Part shown: in pieces, positions 17,192 to 25,799 of the stretch
Layout of the letters: each line of letters opens with the position of its first letter
Position numbering within the stretch: the stretch's first letter is position 1
NCBI GenBank assembly: GCA_029945725.1
Contig: JAQSDB010000003.1
Span: 437,842-501,841, forward strand
Source: a bacterium
GTDB lineage: Bacteria; Pseudomonadota; Gammaproteobacteria; Pseudomonadales; Moraxellaceae
Length of the DNA: 64,000 bases
Direction: 5' to 3'
Program-made: the position numbers and the translations under genes
Notes under the pieces: generated by a model
Databases searched by the model: none
The model's input: only the letters and a program-made list of their open reading frames with translations
Told to the model about the DNA's origin: nothing

Positions 17192-18910
17192 CTATTCCGG
17201 GGCTAGTGCTTCAACACGATTACGGCCGCCATGCTTGGCGACATACAGCGCCTTGTCCGCTGCCTGCAGGGCAAGGCTGATATCAGCTCCCGGCAGCAGG
17301 AGGCTGACGCCGAAACTGGCACTGAACTGCAATCGGCCCTGTGCTGTGTCGATGGTGATGTCAGTCAGCGCCTTGCGCAAGCGCTCGGCAACCAGCGTTG
17401 CACCGGCCAGATCCGTTTCCGGCAGCAGGATGACAAATTCCTCACCACCAAAACGCGCCATGATGTCGATGTCACGCAGTTGTTTGCGGCAAGCTGCCGC
17501 GCTTTGGCGCAGGACTTCGTCACCTGCTTCGTGGCCAAAGCGGTCATTCACCTGCTTGAAGTGATCGAGATCAAACGTTACCACGCTGACAAGGCTGTTC
17601 TGGCGTTGCGCGCGTTTGCTTTCGATGCTGGCGCGTTCGTAAAACGCACGGCGGTTGAGCAGGCCGGTGAGGCTGTCGGTTGCCGCCAGCGCTTCCAGTT
17701 CCTTCATCATCTTGCTGCGTTCTTCCAGCAGGGACATGAGATGGCGATTGGCGACATCGACGGCTTCGGTACGATCCAGAACCTGCTGCTCCAGGGAGGT
17801 ATTGAGATGGGCGAGTTCGTTCTGGTGTGCTTGCTGCCTGGCGAGCAGGGCAGCAAAGGAGGCGCTGAGTTGCCGGGTTTCACGGAACAGGCCGCCTTGT
17901 GGCAAGTGGGTGTCGCTGTGGCCCTGACGAATCCGGTCGGCGGCCGTGGCCAGCTGGCTGAGCGGGCGGCTGAGAAAATAGGCGAGCCACAGGCCGAGCA
18001 GTGAAAACAGCAATGCCACGACAACACCGGCAGCGGCAATATAACTTTGCAGCCGACGGACAACGGCGAAGGCCTGTTCGGTTGGTTGCCGGGCTATCAC
18101 GCGCCAGCCGAGGCCGGGATAGTCGCGATAACCCTGGCCCAGTCTTGTGCCGGTGAGGTAGTCATGGCCATCAGGCCAGCGCAGCGAGCGTGAAGCATCA
18201 TCCAGCAGGTTAAGGGCGGGCAGCCTGGCATGGCCCTGGCCGGGGGGCGCCAGGATGATCTGGCCGGCGCCGTTAAGGATGAAAATTTCCACCCCGGCCT
18301 GACGCCGCGACAGCGTTAATACGGCTGACTCCACACTGCGTGCCCAGTCCCAGGAAAGATGGGCGCCGAGTACCCCGACAGGCCGGTTAGCGTGATCACG
18401 AATGGGGATGGCGATATCGATAAAGCGCCAGTCACGGGCACGCCTGGGCAGCAGTCGCGCCAGCTGGGGTGCCTTGTCCACATCGCCCAGAAACAGTCGC
18501 TGCTGCCCTTCTGAAAACCAGGACTCATGACGGACATCGCTGCCTTCCAGCATGCCCCTGGTGGCGTACTGGACGCGGCCGCGGGTATCAGCAAAGCCTA
18601 TCCAGGCATAATCCGGCAGGCCGGCCTGCAAGCCCTCCAGCAATTGCCGGTTATTGGCGGGCCGGCGGTTTTCACGAAACTGCTCGAGACTGGCCAGCTG
18701 GACAATGTCGTGCATGCGCTCATACATGCCGATGTCGAGCACGTGGGTGGTGACCTCGGCCACGGTATTGAGCCGGTTGCGGATGGACTCCTGCTCGCTT
18801 TGTGTCGTGTGCTGGCCAATCAGCAAGGTCAGGGAGCCTGCCAGTACGGCAGCGAGAAGGCCGAAGGCCAGTGCCAGTACCCCTTTCAGGCTGAAACCAC
18901 GAGACGTCAT
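17192..18910 (-). CDS. Diguanylate cyclase with periplasmic sensor domain and HAMP
   Basis: A membrane-bound GGDEF protein of 572 residues. TM1 is at about residues 11-31, a periplasmic Cache-like sensor follows (about 32-285), then TM2 (about 288-311), a HAMP linker, a coiled coil (365-405) and the GGDEF domain (405-570). The active site is GGEEF at 488-492. RDID at 479-482 is an intact inhibitory I-site (RxxD five residues before the signature). It should therefore make c-di-GMP in response to an extracytoplasmic signal and be product-inhibited. AAGGA precedes the ATG. A small membrane-protein gene lies 69 bases upstream on the same strand. Confidence 0.92.
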   Translation of the reverse strand: MTSRGFSLKGVLALAFGLLAAVLAGSLTLLIGQHTTQSEQESIRNRLNTVAEVTTHVLDIGMYERMHDIVQLASLEQFRENRRPANNRQLLEGLQAGLPDYAWIGFADTRGRVQYATRGMLEGSDVRHESWFSEGQQRLFLGDVDKAPQLARLLPRRARDWRFIDIAIPIRDHANRPVGVLGAHLSWDWARSVESAVLTLSRRQAGVEIFILNGAGQIILAPPGQGHARLPALNLLDDASRSLRWPDGHDYLTGTRLGQGYRDYPGLGWRVIARQPTEQAFAVVRRLQSYIAAAGVVVALLFSLLGLWLAYFLSRPLSQLATAADRIRQGHSDTHLPQGGLFRETRQLSASFAALLARQQAHQNELAHLNTSLEQQVLDRTEAVDVANRHLMSLLEERSKMMKELEALAATDSLTGLLNRRAFYERASIESKRAQRQNSLVSVVTFDLDHFKQVNDRFGHEAGDEVLRQSAAACRKQLRDIDIMARFGGEEFVILLPETDLAGATLVAERLRKALTDITIDTAQGRLQFSASFGVSLLLPGADISLALQAADKALYVAKHGGRNRVEALAPE

Positions 18911-18979
18911 GGGGATATCCTTGGAAATCAGGTCGAGCCTGCCGCAGGCGGTGCCCGCCGGAAAGCCGCAGTCGCGGCG

Positions 18980-19456
18980 TCAGCAGGGGTGCGCGGGGCC
19001 GGGCATGGCGCCGGACCAGGTCAGGACGGTGCCTGCGGGCCGGGTGCTTTCCAGCGGGATGGTGTCACGCGAGGCCCAGGAAATCAGCCCCGACACCAGC
19101 ACGTAAAGCACGGCGACAGCCAGCGCCTGCGCCAGGCTGATGTCCAGGCAGCGGGCAAAGATCAGGCCCGAGAGCAGACCGGCAACCAGCAGGGCCAGTG
19201 CAATAGCGAGAGGCAGCGTCAGGCCCAGCAGGGTGAACTCGGTCAGGCTGAGGAAAAGACAGGCAACAAACGCCAGCCCGCTCAGCACTACCCCCTTGAA
19301 GCTGGGCAAAAAGCCCGGTGTCCGGCCCAGCAACAGGCGGGCGCAGAGCATCACCAGCCCGACCTGCAGGGCAATGGCAAGAGCCGCAGCAAGGGCGGCG
19401 ACGGGATTGAGGGTGGCAACCAGGAGCAGCAGCAACAGGACAATCAGATAGAACAT
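18980..19456 (-). CDS. Hypothetical membrane protein, 158 aa
   Basis: Almost the whole protein is hydrophobic, with about four to five membrane segments rich in Leu, Ala and Val. A short hydrophilic C-terminus ends in PGPAHPC. I do not recognise a family. GGAG six bases before the ATG supports the start at 19456 rather than a longer upstream frame. It is divergent from the acyl-CoA dehydrogenase gene and sits upstream of the diguanylate cyclase, so it may be co-transcribed with it. Confidence 0.65.
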   Translation of the reverse strand: MFYLIVLLLLLLVATLNPVAALAAALAIALQVGLVMLCARLLLGRTPGFLPSFKGVVLSGLAFVACLFLSLTEFTLLGLTLPLAIALALLVAGLLSGLIFARCLDISLAQALAVAVLYVLVSGLISWASRDTIPLESTRPAGTVLTWSGAMPGPAHPC

Positions 19457-19613
19457 GCAAGTCTCCGCAGTGGTGCGGCTCTTATAGGCCAGATCCATGT
19501 TTCAGGAAACACCCGTTTTGCAGCGGAATCCGCGCCATCACCAGCTGCCGTGACCAGCGATCCACTTGCCGCTACAATCTGCGGGCTTTTTTCTGATCAA
19601 CCGGATTCCTGCC

Positions 19614-20777
19614 ATGCCTGCCTCTTCTGCTGTTCCCGTTATTGACCCTGCCGAATACGAACTCTTCCGCGACAACATCAAGCGCTTCCTCGACAAGGAA
19701 ATAGCGCCCCACTACGAGAAGTGGGAAAAAGCGTCGTGGATGCCCCGCGAGATCTGGAACAAGCTGGGTGAAAACGGCCTGCTGGCCGTGGATCAGCCGG
19801 AGCAATACGGAGGTGCCGGTGTGCCCTACCAGTATTCCGCCCTGATTCTGGAAGAAACTGCCAGGGCCGGTTTCTGTTCGCTGTGCACGGGGCTTTCCGT
19901 GCACTCCGATATCGTCACGCCCTACGTCCTGCATATCGGCAATCAGGCCCAGCGCGACTACTGGTTGCCGAAGCTGATTTCCGGCGAGTGTGTCGGCGGC
20001 ATCGGCATGACCGAGCCGGGCGCCGGCTCCGATCTGGCCAATATCCGTACCAGCGCCATCAGGACCGGCGATCATTATGTGCTCAATGGCTCCAAGACGT
20101 TTATTTCCAACGGCCAGCATGCCGGCCTGATTATCGTTGCCGCGAAAACCGATCCGGCTGCCGGCGCCAAGGGCGTGTCCCTCTTCCTCGTTGATACCTC
20201 CCTGCCCGGCTATGCCAAGGGGCGCAATCTGGAAAAGATCGGCCTGCATTCGCAGGACACTTCGGAACTGTTTTTTGACAATGTGCAGCTGCCGCTGGAT
20301 GCCCTGCTCGGAGAAGAAGGCAAGGGTTTCGCCTACATGATGCAGGAGCTGCCGCGCGAACGCTTGAACATTGCCGTGCAGGGCGTGTATGCGGCGGAAG
20401 GTGTGCTGGACGCCACCATTCGTTACACCACCGAGCGCCGGGCGTTTGGTGCTCCGCTGTCGCAACTGCAAAACACGCGCTTCACGCTGGCGCAGTGCAA
20501 GACCGAGATCGAGTGCAACAAGGCCTTTCTCAACCAGTCCATCGAGCGTTATACGCACGGCAAGCTGGATGTGCCGACAGCGGCCATGGTCAAGCTTTCC
20601 TGCACGGACCTGCAGGGTCGTGTGGCCGATGCCTGCCTGCAAATGCATGGCGGTTACGGCTATATGGTCGAGTATCCGGTGGCGCGTGCCTATGTCGATG
20701 CGCGCATCCAGCGCATCTACGGCGGTGCCAATGAAATCATGAAGGAAGTGATTGCGCGCTCACTGGTTGGTCGTTAA
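19614..20777 (+). CDS. Acyl-CoA dehydrogenase
   Basis: An FAD-dependent acyl-CoA dehydrogenase of 387 residues that oxidises acyl-CoA to trans-2-enoyl-CoA, passing electrons to ETF. The diagnostic blocks are GIGMTEPGAGSDLANI (FAD/substrate binding), the second signature around AFGAPLSQLQNTRFTLAQ, and RIYGGANEIMKEVIARSL at the C-terminus. Chain-length preference cannot be read from the sequence with confidence. I start it at the ATG giving MPASSAVPVID; a longer upstream frame has hydrophobic, non-family sequence. A hairpin with a T-tract follows. Confidence 0.92.
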   Translation: MPASSAVPVIDPAEYELFRDNIKRFLDKEIAPHYEKWEKASWMPREIWNKLGENGLLAVDQPEQYGGAGVPYQYSALILEETARAGFCSLCTGLSVHSDIVTPYVLHIGNQAQRDYWLPKLISGECVGGIGMTEPGAGSDLANIRTSAIRTGDHYVLNGSKTFISNGQHAGLIIVAAKTDPAAGAKGVSLFLVDTSLPGYAKGRNLEKIGLHSQDTSELFFDNVQLPLDALLGEEGKGFAYMMQELPRERLNIAVQGVYAAEGVLDATIRYTTERRAFGAPLSQLQNTRFTLAQCKTEIECNKAFLNQSIERYTHGKLDVPTAAMVKLSCTDLQGRVADACLQMHGGYGYMVEYPVARAYVDARIQRIYGGANEIMKEVIARSLVGR

Positions 20778-20803
20778 CGGTCAGGCAAGTGGATGTGAGC
20801 CAG

Positions 20804-20833
20804 GGCGGCTGCCGGTAACGGGGCCGCCTTTTT
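20804..20833 (+). terminator. Probable terminator after the acyl-CoA dehydrogenase
   Basis: GGCGGC (20804-20809) pairs with GCCGCC (20823-20828) and is followed at once by five T residues. The loop is 13 bases, so the hairpin is weaker than others in this window. Confidence 0.6.
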
Positions 20834-20937
20834 ATCGGGCCGGATTTCATGGTCGGGTAGTGTCGCGGCATCACCCTGATGGGCTAGGCTCTGAATCAGG
20901 CAATGGGTCAATAACAATAACCGCGAGGTAAGGAAAC

Positions 20938-21492
20938 ATGCGCTGGATAATGATGGCCATAATGGGACTTATGATCGGCGTGACAGCTCATGCCGCTGAG
21001 TACCGGGTGCTTGCTGACCGCAAGGTGAATTTCGACGCGTACAAGACTTTCCGCTTTGAAAAAATCACCATTACCCGTGCCAGTGGTGCCAAAGTGAAGC
21101 AGGAAAACCTGGATCGTTTGCGCGAAGCTGTTACCGAGCGGCTGGTGAAGGAAGGGCTTGCCGAGGACAAGACAAAAGCCGATCTGGAGGTCACGCTGAC
21201 GGCCGGTTCCGAGGCGGAACTATCCCTTGCCGAGACTCAGGGCGTACCCTATTTCGATGGTGCATGGCGGATTTTGCCCAAGAGTGGCGAGAGCGATATA
21301 CAGGATGCCGCCGCTGGTGCACCAAAATACAGTCAGGCCAGTTTGCGTATTGATCTGAAAGACAGCAAGACCGGTGTGGTCGTGTGGCGTGCCCTGATTT
21401 CCGATCTGGTACGTTTGCCGGTTTCCCAGCAGGTCATCGCAGCGGCACTGGCAAAGGTCTTCGAGCAGTATCCGCCACCACCTGCGGAATAA
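20938..21492 (+). CDS. Exported DUF4136-like protein
   Basis: The 184-residue product starts with a signal peptide (about 20 residues ending AHA-A) and has no lipobox Cys. The mature part has the pattern seen in DUF4136-type proteins: an early FDAYKTFRFE block, a middle KADLEVTLTAGSE strand, and the C-terminal KTGVVVWRALISD followed by a Pro-rich end. Such proteins are periplasmic or membrane-anchored with unknown function. AAGGAA precedes the ATG. It is a single-gene unit ending in a strong bidirectional hairpin. Confidence 0.65.
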   Translation: MRWIMMAIMGLMIGVTAHAAEYRVLADRKVNFDAYKTFRFEKITITRASGAKVKQENLDRLREAVTERLVKEGLAEDKTKADLEVTLTAGSEAELSLAETQGVPYFDGAWRILPKSGESDIQDAAAGAPKYSQASLRIDLKDSKTGVVVWRALISDLVRLPVSQQVIAAALAKVFEQYPPPPAE

Positions 21493-21495
21493 ATG

Positions 21496-21540
21496 AACGG
21501 AAATAAAAAAGCGGGCCTGGCCCGCTTTTTTATTTCCGTT
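21496..21540. terminator. Bidirectional terminator with 20-bp perfect stem
   Basis: Arms 21496-21515 and 21521-21540 are perfectly complementary around CCTGG. The GC core (GCGGG/CCCGC) is flanked by A6/T6, and pairing extends another eight bases beyond those tracts. It serves the DUF4136-like gene and, from the other side, rsmB. Confidence 0.9.
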
Positions 21541-21607
21541 TGATGCTGACGGTTTCATGGAGAAAGGGAGCATTTCCGCAAAAACCGCTGTCGGCAGCCG
21601 CGCAGGT

Positions 21608-22930
21608 TCAGTCGGCTGTTTTGATCAGGCGAGCGTAATAGAAGCCATCGGTATCGCCGGTGAAAAGCTGGCGACCTTGCGGGCGGACTTCACCCCATTC
21701 GGCACTGATGGCGAGCTCACGGGCACTGCCGGTTTTTTTCAGGAAAGCGGCGATCTGTTCTTCGTTTTCCGCTTTCAGCAGTGAGCAGGTGGCGTAGAGC
21801 AGCACTCCGCCCGGTGCGAGCAGTGGCCACAAGGCATCAAGCAGGGCGGCCTGCAGCGTTACCGTGGCCGCAACATCGCTCTGGCGCCGCAGCAGCTTGA
21901 TGTCCGGATGACGGCGTATGACGCCAGTTGCCGTGCAAGGCGCATCCAGCAGGATACGATCGAACGGTTTTCCATCCCACCAGGCGTTAGTGGCGGCGGC
22001 ATCGGCGGCCAGCACTTTTACGCGGTCGGTATCCTGCAGCTGCAGGCGCTGCAGGTTTTCTTCAACACGCAGGCAGCGCTCAGGGGAAATATCTAGCGCC
22101 GTCAGGACGAGATCAGGTGTGGCTTCCAGAATGTGCGCGGTTTTGCCCCCGGGAGCGGCGCAGGCATCGAGAACGCGCATGCCGGCTTTGGCATCAAGCA
22201 GCGGTGCCGATAATTGCGCGGCCTCATCCTGAACGGAAGCGGCGCCATGCGAAAAATCGGGCAGCGTACGGACATCACTGACATCCCGGACACGCAGGCC
22301 GACAGCGCTGAAGACACAGGGGGCTGCAGTGATTTCTTCTGCCCGTAATTTTTCCAGATAGCTTTCGCGGCTGCCCTGGCGAGTATTGATGCGCAGGGTA
22401 AGCGGGCCTTCCTGATTATTGGCCAGCATCAGCGCCGCGGCTTTCTCGCGCCCCCAGTCTTTTTCAAGGGCGATTTTCAGCCAGTCCGGATGCGAGTGGA
22501 GGGCATAAGCCGCCTGCGCTTCGAGCAAATCCTTTTCGCGCAGGTAACGACGCAGGATGGCATTGATCAGGCCGGTGACCCGGTCCTGTCCGAGTTCGCG
22601 GGCCGCGTCCACGGTTTCACTGAGGGCGGCGTGATCGGGAATGCGCAGGTCACGCACTTGCGCCAGACCGATCAGCAGGAGTGCCTCGACAATCGGGGGC
22701 GGACTTTTCTGCAGCAAGGGCTTCATCAGGGCACGATAAAACAGGGCATAACGGCAGGCGGTAAAGGCGAGTGCCTGCAGCAGGCCGCGGTCCTGTACCG
22801 ATGCGGCAGCAAGCGCGGCCGGCAGGGTGTCACTCAGGGACTCCTTGCCGGCCAGCACGGGTGCGAGTGCCCGTGCCGCGAGGGCACGCACCTGCAGTCG
22901 TTCTGATTTGGCTGCACTGATTTTTTTCAT
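21608..22930 (-). CDS. rsmB: 16S rRNA (cytosine(967)-C(5))-methyltransferase
   Basis: RsmB methylates C967 of 16S rRNA. The 440-residue protein has an N-terminal NusB-like RNA-binding domain (about 1-140) and a C-terminal SAM-dependent domain. The SAM motif is LDACAAPGGKT. The two family cysteines are in DAPCTATG and ATCSLLKAENE. Its start overlaps the fmt stop by four bases (ATGA), so the two are translationally coupled. The order def-fmt-rsmB is the common gammaproteobacterial one. Confidence 0.96.
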   Translation of the reverse strand: MKKISAAKSERLQVRALAARALAPVLAGKESLSDTLPAALAAASVQDRGLLQALAFTACRYALFYRALMKPLLQKSPPPIVEALLLIGLAQVRDLRIPDHAALSETVDAARELGQDRVTGLINAILRRYLREKDLLEAQAAYALHSHPDWLKIALEKDWGREKAAALMLANNQEGPLTLRINTRQGSRESYLEKLRAEEITAAPCVFSAVGLRVRDVSDVRTLPDFSHGAASVQDEAAQLSAPLLDAKAGMRVLDACAAPGGKTAHILEATPDLVLTALDISPERCLRVEENLQRLQLQDTDRVKVLAADAAATNAWWDGKPFDRILLDAPCTATGVIRRHPDIKLLRRQSDVAATVTLQAALLDALWPLLAPGGVLLYATCSLLKAENEEQIAAFLKKTGSARELAISAEWGEVRPQGRQLFTGDTDGFYYARLIKTAD

Positions 22931-23883
22931 GCGCCAAGTACCTGGCCGGCCGCGAGCTGGTCGCGCCGCGCATTCAGCAATTGCACGATGGGCAGCGCCT
23001 TGCCGCCCGGCAGTTGCAGCGTTTCTATCTGCAGCACGCTGCCGTTACCGGCGGCCACGCGCAGGCCATCGCGGTCAGCCGCGATGATCGTGCCGGACAG
23101 CGCCGTGGTGGTTTCTGCCACCGCACTGGCCTGCCAGATGCGAACCACCTGTCCGCCGAGTGTGGTGAAGGCAACCGGCCAGTCGTTATAGGCGCGAATG
23201 GCACGGGCCAGTTCCTGTGCCGGTTTGCTCCAGTCGAGGCGGGCTTCATCCTTGCTGAGCTTGGCGGCGTACGTGCTCTGGCGGCTGTCCTGCGGCGTAC
23301 TGGGCAGGGTGTTCTCCTGCAGCAGCGTCAGTGCGGCGATGAGGGCTTCGCCTCCGAGCGGTGCCAGGCGGTCGTGCAGGCTGGCGCCGGTGTCATTGGC
23401 GGAGATGGGGCAGGCAACCTTGTAGCGCATGGCGCCGGTGTCCAGTCCTGCATCCATCTGCATGATGGTGATGCCGGTTTCGGCATCACCCGCGAGAATG
23501 GCGCGCTGGATGGGGGCTGCACCGCGCCAGCGCGGCAACAGCGAGGCATGCACATTGAGGCAGCCAAGACGGGGTGCATTGAGCACGCCTTGCGGCAGGA
23601 TCAGGCCATAAGCTGCCACGATCATGAGGTCGGCAGTCAGGGAAGCCAGCTCGGCAATGGCCACCGGGTCTTTCAGGCTGACAGGCTGATACACGGGAAT
23701 CCTGTGCGCCAGGGCCAGCTCCTTGACGGGGCTGGCCTTGAGTTCACGGCCGCGTCCGGCCGGACGATCGGGCTGGGTATAGACGGCAATGACGTCATAC
23801 CCGCCATGCTGCAGCAAGGCCTTCAGGCTTTCGGCCGCGAACTCCGGCGTACCGGCAAAGATGATGCGTAAAGGGTGATCCAA
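22927..23883 (-). CDS. fmt: Methionyl-tRNA formyltransferase
   Basis: Fmt formylates initiator Met-tRNA with 10-formyl-THF. The catalytic Asn, His and Asp are at residues 110 (LNVH), 112 and 148 (DAGLDTG), and the tRNA-binding loop SLLPRWRGAAPIQ follows the His. The length (318 aa) is normal. The start codon appears to be TTG at 23883: no ATG or GTG stands before the conserved LRIIFAGTPEF, and the TTG gives the usual four- to five-residue lead. GGGA lies upstream, somewhat distant. It is 23 bases downstream of def and overlaps rsmB. Confidence 0.96.
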   Translation of the reverse strand: MDHPLRIIFAGTPEFAAESLKALLQHGGYDVIAVYTQPDRPAGRGRELKASPVKELALAHRIPVYQPVSLKDPVAIAELASLTADLMIVAAYGLILPQGVLNAPRLGCLNVHASLLPRWRGAAPIQRAILAGDAETGITIMQMDAGLDTGAMRYKVACPISANDTGASLHDRLAPLGGEALIAALTLLQENTLPSTPQDSRQSTYAAKLSKDEARLDWSKPAQELARAIRAYNDWPVAFTTLGGQVVRIWQASAVAETTTALSGTIIAADRDGLRVAAGNGSVLQIETLQLPGGKALPIVQLLNARRDQLAAGQVLGA

Positions 23884-23906
23884 GAGAGTGAGTCCCTGCT
23901 TACAGG

Positions 23907-24410
23907 CTAGGCCTGAGCTTTATGCTGCTTTTCAAGCTTTTTCTTGATGCGCTCACGCTTGAGCGCGGAAAGATAGTCGACGAAAAGCTTGCCGTTAAGA
24001 TGGTCCATTTCGTGTTGCAGGCAGACGGCCAGCAGGCCATCGGTCTCAATCTCGAAAACATGGCCGTCACGATCCAGGGCTTTGGTGCGAATACGGGCCG
24101 GACGCTCCACGGTTTCATAAAAGCCGGGTACCGACAGGCAGCCTTCATCATAGGGCGCCCTTTCCTCGGTCAGTGGCACCATCTCGGGATTGATGAAAAC
24201 CAGAGGCTGGTTCTTTTCTTCCGAGACATCCAGAACCAGCAGACGGATATGCTGGTCGACCTGGGTTGCCGCCAGTCCAATGCCCTGGGCGTCATACATG
24301 GTTTCGAGCATGTCGTTGATGAGCGTGCGTATGCCGTCATCAACCAGGCTCACGGGCTTGGCTTTGGTGCGCAGACGAGGGTCCGGAAATTCGAGTATGG
24401 GCAGTATCAT
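23907..24410 (-). CDS. def: Peptide deformylase
   Basis: This metalloenzyme removes the N-formyl group from new proteins. All three motifs are present: GIGLAATQ at residues 43-50, EGCLS at 89-93 with Cys91 as metal ligand, and HEMDH at 133-137 with two His ligands and the catalytic Glu. The length is 167 aa. It is the first gene of the def-fmt-rsmB unit, divergent from the LysM gene. Confidence 0.97.
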   Translation of the reverse strand: MILPILEFPDPRLRTKAKPVSLVDDGIRTLINDMLETMYDAQGIGLAATQVDQHIRLLVLDVSEEKNQPLVFINPEMVPLTEERAPYDEGCLSVPGFYETVERPARIRTKALDRDGHVFEIETDGLLAVCLQHEMDHLNGKLFVDYLSALKRERIKKKLEKQHKAQA

Positions 24411-24425
24411 TTTGGGCTGACCGCT

Positions 24426-24446
24426 ACTTGGAGTAGTCTCCCAAGT
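24426..24446. repeat. Imperfect inverted repeat upstream of def
   Basis: ACTTGGAG and CTCCCAAGT pair as an imperfect palindrome with a short centre, 16 bases before the def start codon on the minus strand. It may be an operator or a 5'-UTR hairpin. I see no matching sequence elsewhere in the window. Confidence 0.35.
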
Positions 24447-24590
24447 ATGCTTGCTAAGGTGATGAAGTTACTGTAAAAGTCTGCTTATTACGTCACAGAG
24501 TATGGCGTCGATTTGCCCCATTATAAGGCCGCATGCTGAAAAAGCGACCGTGAATGGCCGCGACGGCTTAGAGCCATAAGGGAAACCATA

Positions 24591-25703
24591 ATGAAAAAAC
24601 GTCTCCTGGGAATCGTGAGCGCCTGCCTGCTGGCCGGGGTTGCTCTTGCCGAGGCTCCCGTTGCAACGAAGGATTCTGCGCCAGAGCGCTACACCGTGGT
24701 TCCGGGCGACACGCTCTGGGGAATTTCCGGGCGTTACCTAAAAGATCCCTGGCGCTGGCCGGAAATCTGGGAAGCCAATAAACAGGTTTATAACCCCCAC
24801 CTTATTTACCCGGGCGATGTCCTGCTGCTCTGCCGTATTCAGGGCAAGGCTGTGCTGGCGGTGGATCAGGGTGGTGGCTGCGCTGAAATTGCGGCCCGTA
24901 TTGCCAGTGGTGGTGGGCTCCCCACGCAGACCCAGCTGCCGGATGGCACGGTCAAGCTGCACCCCAAAATGCGTGAGGAGGCACTGAGTGTTGCCGTGCC
25001 CGCCATTCCGCTGAAAGACATCCAGCGTTACCTGAATGATTCCCGCGTTGTCAGCAATGAAGAGCTTGAGCGTGCCCCCTACGTCATTTCGGGCAAGGAA
25101 GATCATGTGATTCTGGGTGCTGATGACGATGCTTACGTGCGCAACAAGAACCAGTTGCTGGTGCCGGAAGCTTCTTACGGTGTTTACCGCGGTGGCATGC
25201 GCTACACAGATCCGGATACCGGGGAAGTGCTGGGGTACGAGGCTGAAGATATTGGCGCCGGCGAGCTGATTGCACTGGAGTCTGAAGTGGGGACGCTGCA
25301 TCTGAAGCGGACCACGCAGAACGTCCGTGTCGGTGACAAGCTTCTCACCAATGAAAGCGGCCGCATTTCTTCCGTTTTTCACCCCAGCAATCCCGATGGT
25401 GTAAAACCGGGTCGTATCCTGCGTGTTTTTGGCAGCATAGCCTCGGCGGCGCAGTACAGCGTGATCGTGGTCAATCGCGGTGAGGTGGATGGCGTAAAAC
25501 CAGGCCATACCTTTGCCCTTTATCGTCGCGGCCAGGTCATCAAGGATACGGTAAGCCAGGAATCGGTTGCTCTGCCCTCCGAGCGTGCCGGTCTCGCCAT
25601 GGTCTTCCGCACCTTTTCTCGCGTCAGCTACGCGCTGATCCTGCGCTCAAGGGTGGCCATCAAGGTGGGGGACGAAATTCGCCCACCTATCAGCGGGGAC
25701 TGA
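24591..25703 (+). CDS. Exported LysM-domain protein
   Basis: A signal peptide (residues 1-20) is followed by a LysM domain (about 33-82; YTVVPGDTLWGISGRYL and NPHLIYPGDVL), which binds peptidoglycan. About 280 further residues follow, mostly beta-rich, with no catalytic motif I can see. The homologue in Pseudomonas (PA0020) occupies the same position between def and dprA. It is divergent from def. A clear terminator separates it from dprA. Confidence 0.9.
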   Translation: MKKRLLGIVSACLLAGVALAEAPVATKDSAPERYTVVPGDTLWGISGRYLKDPWRWPEIWEANKQVYNPHLIYPGDVLLLCRIQGKAVLAVDQGGGCAEIAARIASGGGLPTQTQLPDGTVKLHPKMREEALSVAVPAIPLKDIQRYLNDSRVVSNEELERAPYVISGKEDHVILGADDDAYVRNKNQLLVPEASYGVYRGGMRYTDPDTGEVLGYEAEDIGAGELIALESEVGTLHLKRTTQNVRVGDKLLTNESGRISSVFHPSNPDGVKPGRILRVFGSIASAAQYSVIVVNRGEVDGVKPGHTFALYRRGQVIKDTVSQESVALPSERAGLAMVFRTFSRVSYALILRSRVAIKVGDEIRPPISGD

Positions 25704-25731
25704 TTGCCAGGGGCTTCAAGCCGGCAACAAA

Positions 25732-25772
25732 AACGGGCTGTCCTGCCATAATGCAGGCGGCCCGTTTTTTTT
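25732..25772 (+). terminator. Rho-independent terminator after the LysM gene
   Basis: AACGGGC (25732-25738) pairs with GCCCGTT (25760-25766), with a second inner stem CCTGC/GCAGG, and is followed by a T8 tract. It lies 28 bases beyond the LysM-gene stop and before dprA. Confidence 0.85.
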
Positions 25773-25799
25773 GGCTTCATTTTTGTGGCAAGGATGCCC

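Noticed and set aside
24591-25703. Peptidoglycan hydrolase
   Set aside because: Only a LysM binding domain can be seen; no NlpC, M23, amidase or lytic transglycosylase motif follows.
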